Part shown: one piece after another, positions 43,317-53,657 of the stretch
Layout of the letters: the number at the start of each line of letters is the position of its first letter
How positions within the stretch are numbered: position 1 is the stretch's first letter
NCBI GenBank assembly: GCA_024703915.1
Contig: CP087969.1
Location: 1,550,001 to 1,614,000 of the forward strand
Direction of reading: 5' to 3'
Source: Massilia sp. H-1
GTDB lineage: Bacteria > Pseudomonadota > Gammaproteobacteria > Burkholderiales > Burkholderiaceae_D
DNA length: 64,000 bases
Translations under genes and position numbers: made by a program
Notes under the pieces: model-generated
What the model saw: only the letters and a program-made list of their open reading frames with translations
The model's database searches: none
What the model was told of the DNA's origin: nothing

Positions 43317-43693
43317 GCCGCGCTCCGTGCACGCAGATTGGCGCCGCATGATCGGCAGCTGCAAGCCGGCATGAATGCCGCAGCGGCGCGCTTCGCCGGC
43401 CGCCATTTCCAGCACGCTGTCGGCGCGCAAGGCGCCGCTCATGCGGCGCGGCACCAGCGCTTCGGTGACCTTGATCACCTTGCCGCCGCGGCTCAGGTAG
43501 ACCACGTCGATCGGATAGCGCATGCCATAGGTGTGGATCAGGCGGCAGGACTGCAGCAGCATGCCTTCGCGCTGGCGCAGCGCTTCGCGCCCGAGCAGGC
43601 CGCGCATGCGCTCGAGCATGGAACCGGCGACGAACACGTCCACCGTCTGGTTGCTTAAGCCGCGCCGGTAAATTGCATCGATACTCGGTTCAT
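43313..43693 (-). CDS. DUF192 domain protein
   Basis: About 125 residues. VAGSMLERMRGLLGREAL, RLIHTYGMRYPIDVVYL and MAAGEARRCGI are the conserved parts of the DUF192 family, usually small exported or cytoplasmic proteins of unknown role. The break at 43653 is GCCGGC-type. Near 43345 a one-base shift moves the reading to NLRARSAA and a stop at 43313, overlapping tadE by ATGA; an intact GCCGGC lies at 43392. DUF192 genes are recurrent passengers in betaproteobacterial Tad loci, a statement from memory. Confidence 0.7.
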
Positions 43694-43701
43694 GCCAGCT
43701 C

Positions 43702-44594
43702 CTAGAATGCGCCCGACTGCATGAATTTGATCGCAATCAGGGAACATCAACACCAGAAAGGTCACGGGAAAAATGAAGGCGACCAGCGGGAAGATCAGCT
43801 TCACGGGCGCTTCCATGGCCAGTTTTTCGGCGATCTGGAAGCGCTCGATGCGGCGCTGGTCGGCCTGGGCGCGGAAGGTCGGGCCCAGGCTGGCGCCCAT
43901 GCGCTCGGCCTGGATCACGGCGCTGATGAAACTGGTCACCTGGGGAATGCGCACCCGCTCGTCCATCCGGCGCAGCGCTTCGGCCCGGGTCAGGCCGGAA
44001 CGCAGGTCGCGGATCACGAACGCGAATTCATTCTTGAGCGGACCGTTCGGTCCCTTGGCCACCGCCTGCGAAATGGCAGCCTAGCCATGTTCAGGCCCGC
44101 TTCCACGCCCATGGTCAGGAAGTCGAGGTAGATCGGCAGCGCCTTGACGATCAGCTTTTGGCGCTTCTTGAGCGAATCCTTGAGCCAGACGCGCGGATAC
44201 AACCAGCCGATCAGGGACGCGATCAGCAGGTAGTTCCAGTGCCCGATGCTTAGGCCACCAGGAACACGAAGTAACCGATCAGGGTGAAGCTGACCAGACC
44301 GACCAGGCACAGGGCGATGAATTGCGTCGGGCTCATCAGGTACAGCAGTCCCGACAGGCGCAGCGATTCGGCCGAGCCGGTCATCAGCTTGGGCGGCAGG
44401 CGCTGGCAGATATGGTAGTCGACCAGGCGCAGCAGCGGCCAGGCCAGGCGCAGCACGCGCGGCAGCGGGTCCAGGTATTCGCGGTCTTCGTCGGGCACCT
44501 CTTCCTTGAGGCGCACGGCGCTGTAGATGACGCTGGCGGCGAAGCCGACGAAGGCGAGGCCGATCAATACGGCGATGAGAAGTTGAGCGGCCAT
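43702..44594 (-). CDS. tadC: Tad platform protein TadC
   Basis: About 300 residues, a GspF-domain inner-membrane platform subunit. Helices are near LLIAVLIGLAFVGFAASVIY, the FIALCLVGLVSFTLIGYFV region and the C-terminal VAFIFPVTFLVLMFP. The cytoplasmic domain has FLTMGVEAGLNM and RMGASLGPTFRAQADQRR. Breaks are at 44248 and 44079 (GCCGGC-type) and about 43738; repairing the last gives IAIKFMQSGAF and the stop TAG at 43702-43704. It starts one base after tadB ends and pairs with TadB. Confidence 0.85.
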
Positions 44595-44595
44595 A

Positions 44596-45450
44596 TTACA
44601 CGTCGATATTGGTGATCTTGCTGATAAAGTGGTAGCCGATGCCGACCGCCACGGCGATGACGGCCAGCGTGCACCAGCCGTACCATTCGTTCCACAGGGG
44701 CGCCATCGCTTCCGGTTCCATCACGTTCAGAATCATCAGCAGGAACAGCGGCAGGCAGGACATGACGATGCCCTGCATCTTGCCTTGCGCGGTCAGGCTG
44801 CGGATCTTGCCTTCCATTTGCAGCTTGGCGCGGATGGTCTTGGAAATCGATTCCAGCGTTTCCGCCAGATTGGCGCCCACCTCGCGCGCCAGCGCCATGC
44901 CTAAACCGTGACCATGGCCAGATCCTGGAGCGGTACCCGGCGTTCCAGGTTGCCCAGCGCAACGCCGAAATCGGTGCCCAGGCGCATTTCGCGCAGCAGC
45001 AGTTCGAATTCCTGCGACACGGGCGGCTTGCCCTCGTTGGCCACGCTTTCGAGCGCGATCGGCAGGCTGGCAGCCAAGCGCAGGGGCGCCGGTGATCATC
45101 AGCAGCGCGTCCGGCAACTGGCTTTCGAACAGGCGCAGGCGGCGCTTGGCGATGAAGCGCAGCACGTAGCGCGGCGCGATGAAGGCGAGCACCACGCACA
45201 CCCCGACGATCAGGATATTGCCGGAGATGAACCAGGCCACCACCGGCAGCATGATCAGCACCGACACGTTGATGATCATCAGCTTGTTGGCATCGGTGAA
45301 GATGAACATGTCCTCGAGGTCGGACTTGGCCATCGTCGCCGTCTGTTCCTGGCGGTTCGAGAACCAGCGCGTGCCGAAGTGCAGCCCCATCCAGCACAGG
45401 CCCAGCCCGCACACGAAGAAGATACCTACGATAAACAGCGGACTTTGCAT
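44596..45450 (-). CDS. tadB: Tad platform protein TadB
   Basis: About 285 residues with the N-terminal helix MQSPLFIVGIFFVCGLGLCW and helices at LMIINVSVLIMLPVVAWFIS and VLAFIAPRYVLR. The GspF domain contains RLRLFESQLPDALLMI and MVTVAGMALAREVGANLAETL, the latter restored at 44899. The C-terminus is IGYHFISKITNIDV. Another indel is at about 45087. The start overlaps the tadA stop as TGATG (45448-45452). It forms the pilus base with TadC and the ATPase TadA. Confidence 0.88.
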   Translation of the reverse strand: MQSPLFIVGIFFVCGLGLCWMGLHFGTRWFSNRQEQTATMAKSDLEDMFIFTDANKLMIINVSVLIMLPVVAWFISGNILIVGVCVVLAFIAPRYVLRFIAKRRLRLFESQLPDALLMITGAPALGCQPADRARKRGQRGQAARVAGIRTAAARNAPGHRFRRCAGQPGTPGTAPGSGHGHGLGMALAREVGANLAETLESISKTIRAKLQMEGKIRSLTAQGKMQGIVMSCLPLFLLMILNVMEPEAMAPLWNEWYGWCTLAVIAVAVGIGYHFISKITNIDV

Positions 45451-47151
45451 CAGAACACCCGTTTGACAGAATGATGCTGCGGCGGCGTCTTTCGAGAAGA
45501 TCGACATGTCGACCTCGATCCCGCGCCGCACCAGGTCTTGCACGAAGTCGGGTACATTGCCGGTCGGCGCAGAAGTGGCCGCGGATCTTGCCCTCGGCCG
45601 TGAAGCCTTCCTGGTTGAAGCGGAAGATGTCCTGCATCGACACGATATTGTTTTCGATGCCAGTCACTTCGGTAATGTAGGTCACGCGCCGCGTGCCGCA
45701 CGAGAAGCGGGTCTGCTGCACGATGATGTTGATGGCCGAGGTGATCTGCTCGCGGATCGCCTGCATCGGAATTTCCAGGCCGCTCATCAGGGTCATCACT
45801 TCCAGGCGCGACAGGCAGTCGCGCGGATTGTTGGCGTGGGCGGTGGTCAGCGAACCGTCGTGGCCCGTGTTCATCGCCTGCAGCATGTCGAGCGCTTCGC
45901 CGCCGCGGCACTCGCCGATGACGATCCGGTCCGGACGCATCCGCAGACAGTTCTTGACCAGGTCGCGGATGGTGACCGCACCGCGTCCCTCGATGTTGGC
46001 CGGGCGCGCTTCGAGCGAGACCAGATTCGGCTGCGACAGCTGCAGCTCGGCCGCGTCTTCCACCGTGACGATGCGCTCGTCGTCGGGAATGAAGTTCGAC
46101 AGCACGTTGAGCAGGGTCGTCTTGCCCGAGCCGGTTCCGCCGGAAATGACGATGTTGGCGCGCATTTCGACCGCCAGCTTGAGGAATTCGGTCATGGCCG
46201 GGCTGATCGCGCCGAACGCGACCAGGTCTTCCACCTGCAGCTTCTTGCGCGCGAATTTACGAATCGTCACGCACGGGCCCTTGATCGCCAGCGGCGGAAT
46301 GATCGCGTTCACGCGCGAACCGTCTTTCAGGCGCGCGTCGACCATGGGCGAACTTTCATCGATGCGCCGTCCGAGCGGCGAGACGATCCGTTCGATCGCC
46401 GCCAGCACCGAGGCATCGTTCGAGAACGAGACGGCCGAGCGGGTCAGCTGGCCTACCGTTCCGATGAAGATGTCGTTGAAGCGGTTGACCATGATCTCGG
46501 TGACCGAATCGTCGGCCAGCAGCGCTTCGAGCGGGCCCAGGCCCACCACCTCGTTGAGCACCACGTCGCGCAGGGCGTCGCGGTAAGGCCGCATGTGGGC
46601 AAAGCCCGGATCGGTGTCGATCAGCTCTTCAATGATCTTTTGCACGGCCACGCGCAGCTCGCCGTCGCCCATGCGCGAGACGTTCACGCGGCGCAAGTCC
46701 ATCGCGCCGATCAGTTTGCGGTGCAGCGAGCCGCGCGCGGCGATGCCGTCTTCGTCTTCCAGCGCGCGGAAGGCTTGCTCTTCTTCGGTCAGCGGCACCG
46801 CGGGCGTCGTCGCCTAGCCTGCTTGATGTCGACCTTCTTCAGCTTGGGCACGATCACCGGTTCGGTCAGGTGCACGCGGATCGTGTAATCGCTCACTTCG
46901 ACGACGTCGGTGCTGGTCAGGGGGCCGTATTCGTTGATCGCGGTGCCGTTGACCTTGACCGGCGCCAGGCCGCCGCCGTCCTTGACGAACACGGCGCCCT
47001 CGCGCACCGACAGCTGCACCTGGCGCCGCCCGATGCGCCAGCCCGACAGCGAAATGATGCTGTCATCGTCCTTGCCGAGGAAGCATTCGCTTCCTTCGCT
47101 GGTTTCATCTCCGAGCAGCGAATCGCCGCGAAATGCCTGTACGCGCATCAT
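45450..47151 (-). CDS. tadA: FHA domain linked to Tad secretion ATPase TadA/CpaF
   Basis: The 3' part is a complete CpaF/TadA ATPase: GSLHRKLIGAMDLRRV, Walker A GGTGSGKTT, the Asp box DAAELQLSQPN, Walker B DRIVIGECRGGEALDML and HDGSLTTAHANN. The 5' part (about 46810-47151) is a forkhead-associated domain, with FLGKDDDSIISLSGWRIGRRQ and VNGTAINEYGPL. The junction coincides with a corrupted GCCGGC at 46814, and no start codon except a GTG at 46798 lies between the halves. One fused chain of about 565 residues is the simpler reading; two genes remain possible. An indel near 45570 precedes the end, which overlaps tadB. Confidence 0.75.
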
Positions 47152-47153
47152 GA

Positions 47154-48844
47154 TCAGTCCGCCTTTTTCTCTTCTTGCTTGTCATTTAGCGAAGTCGGGT
47201 TGGCCGCCTTGAGCCGGTCCTCGAATTCGCGCTGCAGATTCTGGCCGCGCGCCGTCAGCTGCTTGGCCAGGCCATCGCTTCGAGCCTGGATGATTTCCGC
47301 TTCCACGAACACCACCATCTCGGTCTTCTTGGTGCGGAAGTCGTCCGAACGGAACAGGCGCCCGAACAGGGGAATGCGCGACAGTGCTTAGGCACCCGGT
47401 CGATCGCGTTCGACAGTTCGCTGTTGACCAGGCCGGACAGGGCCACCACTTCGCCCGGCTTGATCGACAGTTCGGTCGAGGTATTGCGGGTGATGAAGCC
47501 CGGGATGCCCTGCACGTTCACCGCGGGATCGATCTGCGACAGTTCGGTCGAGAGCTTGGCGGTGATGGTGTTGTCGGCATCGATTTGCGGTTCGATCGCG
47601 AACAGCAGGCCGTAAGGCTTGAATTCGACGGTGGTGGCGCCGAACGCTGCAGCCAGCCAGCGGGATCGGCACTTCGCCGCCCACCTGCAGCTTGGCCTTG
47701 CCGCCGCTGCGGGCGGTCAGTTCGGGCGAAGCGAGCACGCGCGCGTCGCCGTCGTTGATGCCCAGATTCAGGCGCGAGGCGATGGTGGTGGCCAGGCCGA
47801 AGAACACGCCGCCGCTGGTGCCGCTGCGACGGGTGAAGATCGGATTCGGGTCCAGCAGGTTGATGTCGCCGTTGGGCGGGTTGATCGGGTTGTAAATGCC
47901 CGTGTTTTTCGCCACGCCTAGCCAGACCGAGCACCGGACCCTGGGCATCCTTGCTCCAGGCCACGCCGATCTGTTCGAGCAGCGAACGCTTGACTTCGAC
48001 GAAGGTCAGCTTGAACAGCACCGAACGGGTGAAGGCGGTACCCTGGTCGACGGCAATGTTGTTGACCACGTTAGGCAGGTCGGCCACCAGCTTGGAGAAT
48101 TGCTCGAGCGCTTCCTTGTGCATCAGGCCGCTCAAGACCAGATCGTTGCCGACCTGGCGCACGGCCACCCCCTTGGTGTCGCCGATCAGCGCGTCAAGCT
48201 TGGCGCGGGTGGCGGCCAGGCTCTTGGAGACGACCTGGACCTTGTAGGTCAGGACCGAATTGCCGCTCCAGGCCATCAGGGTGGTTTCGCCGACTTTTTC
48301 GGCAATCAGCAAGAGATTGTTGTCGACCGTGGTCGCACTGACCACCGAGCCGTCGCCCAGGGCGACGCGGCTGACCTTGCCCGGCATGGGGATCATCTTG
48401 ATTTCGCCGAGCACGGCGGTCACCTGCTGCAGCGGCAGGTACTGCAGTACCGGCACCTTGTTGCGCTGGCTCGCGGCAGCCGACTTGACGACCGGGCGCT
48501 TGGTGGTGGCCGCGCGCTTCATCGTGACCGGGCGCACGCCCGTGCCGCAGGCAGGGTTGGCAGCCGATGGCACACCGTGTTGCAGGCGGGGCTGTCGCTC
48601 AAGCCTTGTCGCTCAGCGTGAGAATGCTGCCTTTGACGGTAGGCGCGCCGGACGTGGCCGGGGCCGGGGCCGGGGCCGGGGCCGCGGCGACCGACGCGGC
48701 AGCCGGCGGCGGCAGCCGCAGCCTAGGCACGGCGCCGCTGTCAGGATTGGCCGCAGGGGCGGCAGCCTGGCCGGCGGCCAGGGCGATGGAGCTGGAAACG
48801 AGGGCGCAGCCGAGCAGCGCCAGACGCGTGGAAATGGTAGGCAT
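47154..48844 (-). CDS. cpaC: Tad outer-membrane secretin CpaC/RcpA
   Basis: About 560 residues. The signal peptide MPTISTRLALLGCALV is followed by an alanine-proline linker encoded by GGGGCC repeats (48655-48690). The N-domain has GDGSVVSATTVDNNLLLIAEK and the secretin domain LASPELTARSGGKAKLQVGGEVPIP, GLLFAIEPQIDADN and VALSGLVNSELSN. The C-terminus is DKQEEKKAD. Breaks are at 48721, about 48600, 47917, about 47655 and 47385; three are GCCGGC-type. It ends two bases before the FHA start. The secretin ring is the pilus exit channel. Confidence 0.87.
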
Positions 48845-48892
48845 GAATATTCTTATTTGTGAGACGGCGAATGACTGCTTAGTTATTGCACC

Positions 48893-49962
48893 GAAGATAT
48901 TGGACGGGCTGCGCGTGGCGCAGGCATGGAGACAGTGATGTTCTGGCTGCTGTTGTCGGCCACCGGCGGCGTTTGCAGGGCGCGCACGGCGTCGGCCGAG
49001 GCGCTGACGCGCGGCACGGGCCGCCATTTCCTGCGACGGCGAGGTCGGCATTTGCGAGACCATCTTGTCGCCCTTGCCGCCGACGATGAATTCGACGCCG
49101 TTGTCGCGCCCTTTGAGCGCGCTCGGCATGAAGTCCGACGAGCGCAGGGTCGGCATGGCGACCTTGTCGCTGTCCTTGGCGCCGCGCAGCACGATGCGGT
49201 AGCTGCCCATCTTCTGGCCCACCATCAGGCGCGCCGCTTCGAGCGGGGTGACCAGCAGCGTGACCGAGTCATACTGGGTTTCCTTGCCCGGCACGTCGCC
49301 CGGACGCACCATCTTTTCGGCCGCACCCATGCCGCTGCGCCATTGACGTCGAAGAACTCGGTACCGGTGGCCAGCACAATCATGTTCTGCATGTACAGGG
49401 TCGCCTGTTCCTGGTCGGGCGCTTCAGCCTACCCCCGCCCGTGCCCGTGCTCTTGGTCATCAGGAACAGGTCGATGCGGTTGTTCGGACGCAGGGTCTGG
49501 GCGATCGAATTGACATTGTCGATATCGATCGTCATGGCGCGCCGCCCGGCGGCAGGCAGGATGCTCGAGACGTCTTTGACTTCCGGCACCACCAGGTCGG
49601 TCAGGCGCAGCGGACGGCCGCGCAGGACCGGACGGGCCAGCTTGGCGCCTTCGAGCGCGGCGAAATCGGCGGCCAGCACCGTGTCCGGGTACACCAGGTC
49701 GGCTTCGACCTTGCGCGCGACGAAATTGGTTTGATTGACCACCGTGCCGACCGGCACGTCGGCCGTGGGGACCGCAACGGCCACGCGCTCGACCACGTTG
49801 GCGCGGCCCTTGGCCGCGATTTCCGCCTTCATGGCAGCTTCTTTCTGCTGCAGGTAGTAGTAGGCTGCCCAGGCGACCGCGCTTAGCCATGACGGCTGCG
49901 ATCAGCAACAGGACGAGGGGACTTTTCAGTTTTGCAGATGCTGCGGTTTTTGTCGTCGCCAT
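48893..49962 (-). CDS. cpaB: Flp pilus assembly protein CpaB/RcpC
   Basis: About 350 residues: an N-terminal membrane anchor (LVLLLIAAVMAGAVAWAAYY, restored at 49879), a SAF domain (VPTADVPVGTVVNQTNFVARK) and the region RRAMTIDIDNVNSIAQTLRPN typical of CpaB. The later part has VTLLVTPLEAARLMVGQKMG. Breaks are at 49433, about 49335 and about 49030. After the last the C-terminus becomes QNITVSMPAPRAARPISSVQ with TAA at 48893-48895. CpaB assists the secretin in the periplasm. Confidence 0.82.
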
Positions 49963-50021
49963 GTCTTCGTTTCAGTTAAAGAAAGCACAGCCGCGCCCGG
50001 GGGCAGCCGGTTACCACACTT

Positions 50022-50201
50022 TCAGGGGGTTACAGAAATCACATACGAATATGCGGAGAAAAAGCTCTTGATGGCATCGACCAGCTCGACGACGGGAGCG
50101 GGGCCGAGTACCACCAGCGTGAGAGCCAGCACGCAAAAGACGGCCACGACCAGGTACTCGGTCATGGCCTGGCCGCGGCTGCGGCGGAGAACGGCTTTCA
50201 T
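50022..50201 (-). CDS. Small TadE-like pseudopilin
   Basis: A 59-residue protein with an unbroken frame. RRSRGQAMTEYLVVAVFC contains a prepilin-type site (G followed by QAMTEY) and the helix LVVAVFCVLALTLVVLG, then SFFSAYSYVISVTP. The size and motif resemble Flp or minor pseudopilins. Its ATG overlaps the stop of the preceding gene as ATGA (50198-50203 region). Probably a minor component or initiator of the Flp pilus. Confidence 0.72.
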   Translation of the reverse strand: MKAVLRRSRGQAMTEYLVVAVFCVLALTLVVLGPAPVVELVDAIKSFFSAYSYVISVTP

Positions 50202-50890
50202 CACAGCGTCTCCGCACGGTTGATCACGACCTGGGTTTCCTGGTCGCGCCAGATCACCACTTCGATCAGATCGCGCCCTTTCTGGGCATTGACCACGGCA
50301 TACCTGGGCTGGCGGTTGGCATCGACGGTCACGTGCGAGCGCACGCCATTCCATTTTTCCTCGGTCAGGCGGCGCATGTAGAACTCGTTGGCGGCGAGCA
50401 AAGGCATGCTGGACTCGATCGACATGATGGTGCCGCGCTTACTGCCGTCGTCGTTGCTGTCGACGGCGGACGTGACGCGCCCCGCCCGGCGGCACCGGCA
50501 TGTCGCCGCGCGCGACCCGCACCGACTTCTTGAGCTTGTTGACGGCCAGGTAGCCGAAGGCGGCCGGGCGGTCGCCCAGCTGCAGCGTGGTCATGCAGGT
50601 ATCCGACAGGGCCGACAGCACATCCCAGCCGGACGCCTCATTGCGCTTGACCTTGTAGCTTAAGCGTCGCTCCATTCCTTGGCCAGGCGTGCCATGATCT
50701 CGTTCTTCTTTTCGCGTCCGTGCACCAGCAGTATCGACATTTGCATGTTGTCGATCACCACGTCTTCGGCCACGGTGCTCGCTTCCAGGCCTAGTAGCAC
50801 TTTTTGCGGACAGGCCGCGGCATTCAGGCACAGCATCGACAGTGCCAGCGCACCGAGGGTCAGTTTGTTCATCATGTTCGCAGGGTTCAT
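50201..50890 (-). CDS. Exported protein of the Tad locus, unknown function
   Basis: About 230 residues. NKLTLGALALSMLCLNAAAC is a signal peptide, possibly with a lipobox (NAAAC). The mature part has REKKNEIMARLAKEWSDAGY (restored at 50656), then KLKKSVRVARGDMPVP and NRQPRYAVVNAQKGRDLIEV. Near 50470 a frameshift joins the two halves. The start ATG at 50890 overlaps the upstream pseudopilin stop (ATGA); a second ATG follows at 50872. No known family recognised. Its place between pseudopilin genes suggests a pilus-assembly role. Confidence 0.6.
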
Positions 50891-51766
50891 TTCAGGCGGT
50901 CCGGTGGTACGACGTCGGGGGCGATCTTGCCGATCTCAAGGCGCTGCAGCGGACCGGACGGGATGAACAGGGTCGGATCCCATACTTCCATGGCCAGCGT
51001 GGTGACCTTGAGCACGTCGCCCAGTCCCTGGGCGGTCGGCACCGACATCGCCACCATGCCGCGGGTCGAACTGCTGCCGTTGGCCGACCAGGTGTTCGAC
51101 AGGATGCCGCCGCTGGCGGTGAAGTCGACGCCTTCCCAGTCCACGCCCCAGACCGTGTCTTTCGGCCACAGGCGCTTGTAGGCGGTGCTGGTTTCGGCCA
51201 TTTTCTTGAACGTGACGGTGGCAATGGCCAGGGTGTCGTTCGGCACCGGCGGGACCAGGGTGCCGACCACGCCTTGCGGCAGCGGCAGCTTCTCGATCAG
51301 GGCGATCGCGCCGTCGGCCACATTGGTTTTCGGCGACATCTTGGTCACGGTGGTCGTGTGCTGGTCGTACTTGGTCAGGTACTTCTCGCCGCCATTGTCG
51401 CGCCACATCGGATCGATGCCGTTGACGAAGGTGGTGGCGTTCTTGTCGGTGTTCTTGATCGTGGTGACGTTCAGCGAGCGGTCATTGATCAGGCGCGCCG
51501 AGATCTCGTTGCTGATCTGGGTCGCGGTCTTGTGGTTGGACCCGTTGATCGTGCCGAAATTGCTGCCTGCGTCGTCGTACCAGACCGTGCGTTCCCAGGC
51601 CGCGTAGCGCGCCGCCTGGTTGGCCGAGTTCTGCACGTCGCCGAACTTGCCGATGATGACCACGGCCAGGAACAGCGGGACCAGGAAGAACAGGGCGGCA
51701 ACCAGGAATTCGACCATGGCCTGGCTAAGCCTGGCGGCGTGGCGCCTTGACAGTGTTGTGCATCAT
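50887..51766 (-). CDS. TadE/TadF-like pseudopilin with large periplasmic domain
   Basis: About 293 residues. PRRQAGQAMVEFLVAALFFL, restored at 51722, holds the prepilin-type site (G then QAMVEF) and a helix extending through VPLFLAVVIIGKF, followed by NSANQAARYAAWERTVW as in TadE-like proteins. The C-terminus is IGKIAPDVVPPDRLK. Apart from 51722 the frame is intact. Its start overlaps the TadG stop and its stop overlaps the next start, both as ATGA. Confidence 0.72.
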
Positions 51767-53292
51767 TGCGCGATCCTCGACGGCGTTTTCTCTTTCAGCA
51801 GGTCCGGCTCGATCAGGCGGGCCTGCCAGTAGGGATTGAACAGATTGGCGATTTCAGTCTTGTTGTCGCCGCGCTTCCATCCGCTCTTGGTGAAGGCGTT
51901 CGAATCCTTGTTGGCCCGGTAGAAATACGCGTGCGCCGAGGCCAGCGACTTCATCGTGTTGCCCTTCAGCTTGTTGTCGAGCTTGATGTTCGATGCGCCG
52001 CCCAGGAACTTGTCGGAGGTGCGCACGTCGGCGCCCTTGTGCTCGACCTCGAAGGTCAGCGGCACGTCGCCACCGTTCAGTTCCGGACTCTGGTCCTTGA
52101 TCTTGGTCGTCAGCGGCGCGGCCATGTCGTGGTAATTCTTTTGCAGGCCGCCCGAGCTGTCGAGCGTGCTGCCGGGACCGGAGCCGTACTTGATCCAGCC
52201 CGGGATCATCGTGATCAGGGTCCCACAGCGCCCAGCCGTAGCCGGACGAGAGCCAGCTGTTGTTCTTGTAGCCGTTCACCTCGCCGTAACCGCCTCCCTT
52301 GCTTAGCCACCGCGCCGCCCGAGCCGCCGAAGCCGTCGACCAGCGGATAACCCCAGTAGACCGGGCCCCAGATGGTCGGCGTCATGCAGCTGACGCCGCC
52401 GCCGCCCATGGTGGCATCGAGCGCCAGCCAGCGCTGCTTGTTGCTGCTGAGGATGGTGCCGCCCATGTGATTGAAGGCGAAGCCGGTGAACTGCGGGAAG
52501 CCGACGAAGAAGCAGGCGGCTGCGGTGGGCGTTTCAGCCCAGAACGGCAGCGGCACCGAGGTCCGGTTCAGCATGAAGGAATCGGTGGTGTCCTTGTGGA
52601 CCACCACGTCGGCGAACCGGTCCGCTTCCTTGGAATTGTCGTTGGCCCGGAATTGCTTGGTGTAGTCGAATTCCCATTTCTTGATCTGCATGGCAAAGCT
52701 TACCAGCGGGAAGACCGAGGCGGTCACCGATGCCTTGGGATCATTTTTCTTGACCACTTCATCGGCCGTGACCATGGTATTGAGGCCGGTCGCATGGTGG
52801 TGCAAATTCTGTGCAACGTCGAAAGCGCCAATCAGCTTGTCGAGGATCTTGACGGCCGGGGGGCCACTTTTTGATACGCATTGTTGAGCGACTGGATGGG
52901 CAGCTTTTTTGCCGCGTTCCAGGCTAAGCTTGCTGGGCGCCACCAGCGATTCGACCGACAGGATGATGCCGGTCAGGCGGTCATGGGTATCGGCCGCGTC
53001 TTCCATGTACGATTTCAGACTGACCAACTGCGCCACGGCAACCTGGTTGGCGACCATGGCGCGATTGGTGTAAGCCGTGAAATTATGATCCCGGGCCAGC
53101 ATGACGGCACCACTGTACGCTTGTCGCGTCGGCCGCGTTCTGCAATTGCGTTTTGGTGTTGGCGAGCATGCCGCTGTTAAACAGCAGCAGGCAAACCACA
53201 CCGGTCGCCGCCGCGAACAGGATCGTGAAGACCAGAGCCTGGCCTTGTTCCGCCATGAGGGGTTTGCGCAATCTGAGCATGGATGATTTCAT
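51763..53292 (-). CDS. TadG-like protein
   Basis: About 510 residues. MKSSMLRLRKPLMAEQGQAL then VFTILFAAATGVVCLLLFNS is the N-terminal anchor of TadG-type proteins, followed by NTKTQLQNAADATAQAYSG, the usual continuation. The large outer domain is rich in Gly, Ser and Trp and ends LLKEKTPSRIAQ. Breaks are at about 53120, 52922, about 52870, 52696 (in-frame change of Ala-Gly to Val-Ser), 52300 and about 52220. Cleavage is less clear than in TadE because the residue after the helix start differs. Stop overlaps the next gene by ATGA. Confidence 0.72.
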
Positions 53293-53318
53293 GATGGTCC
53301 GGGATCAAGTAACGACGA

Positions 53319-53588
53319 TTAGTTGTGGTCGTTTTGCTTGTCGTATTCGCCCATGCCTTTGGTGGCGTCGGCGCGGGTTTCTGCTACGCCCGAAGCGGCA
53401 ACTGCTTTGCCGATGACGGCGGCGCTGTCTTTACCGGACATTTCTTTTGCCAGACCAGCGGTCTGGTTACGGACGGTCTTGCCGAATACGCCGTAGACGC
53501 CGATGGCGGCAACTGCGATCAGGGCGACGATGATGACGTATTCCATCATGCCTTGGCCAAACTGCTTGCGAACGGATTTGATTTGCAT
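53319..53588 (-). CDS. flp: Flp-type pilin (copy 1)
   Basis: A pilin precursor of 89 residues with an intact frame. KQFGQGMMEYVIIVALIAVA has the Flp processing site: G, then QGMMEY with Glu at +5 and Tyr at +6. The first 35 mature residues are almost identical to the second copy; the tail (SGKDSAAVIGKAVAASGVAE, ending KQNDHN) differs. At about 80 mature residues it is longer than classical Flp1. It lies 26 bases upstream of the TadG gene. Confidence 0.88.
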   Translation of the reverse strand: MQIKSVRKQFGQGMMEYVIIVALIAVAAIGVYGVFGKTVRNQTAGLAKEMSGKDSAAVIGKAVAASGVAETRADATKGMGEYDKQNDHN

Positions 53589-53657
53589 GGTCTTACTCCT
53601 AAGAAAGATAAATGTGCACTGCCCTGTAAATGCCGATCCCGGGTGGGAACTGCAAAC

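Noticed and set aside
45506..46888. Long open frame (460 codons) on the plus strand, antisense to tadA
   Set aside because: It mirrors the codon bias of the ATPase on the other strand, has no recognisable motif, and tadA homology is unmistakable.
48655..48690. GGGGCC tandem repeat as a CRISPR or regulatory repeat
   Set aside because: It is a short perfect hexamer run inside cpaC that encodes an Ala-Pro linker after the signal peptide; no spacers exist.
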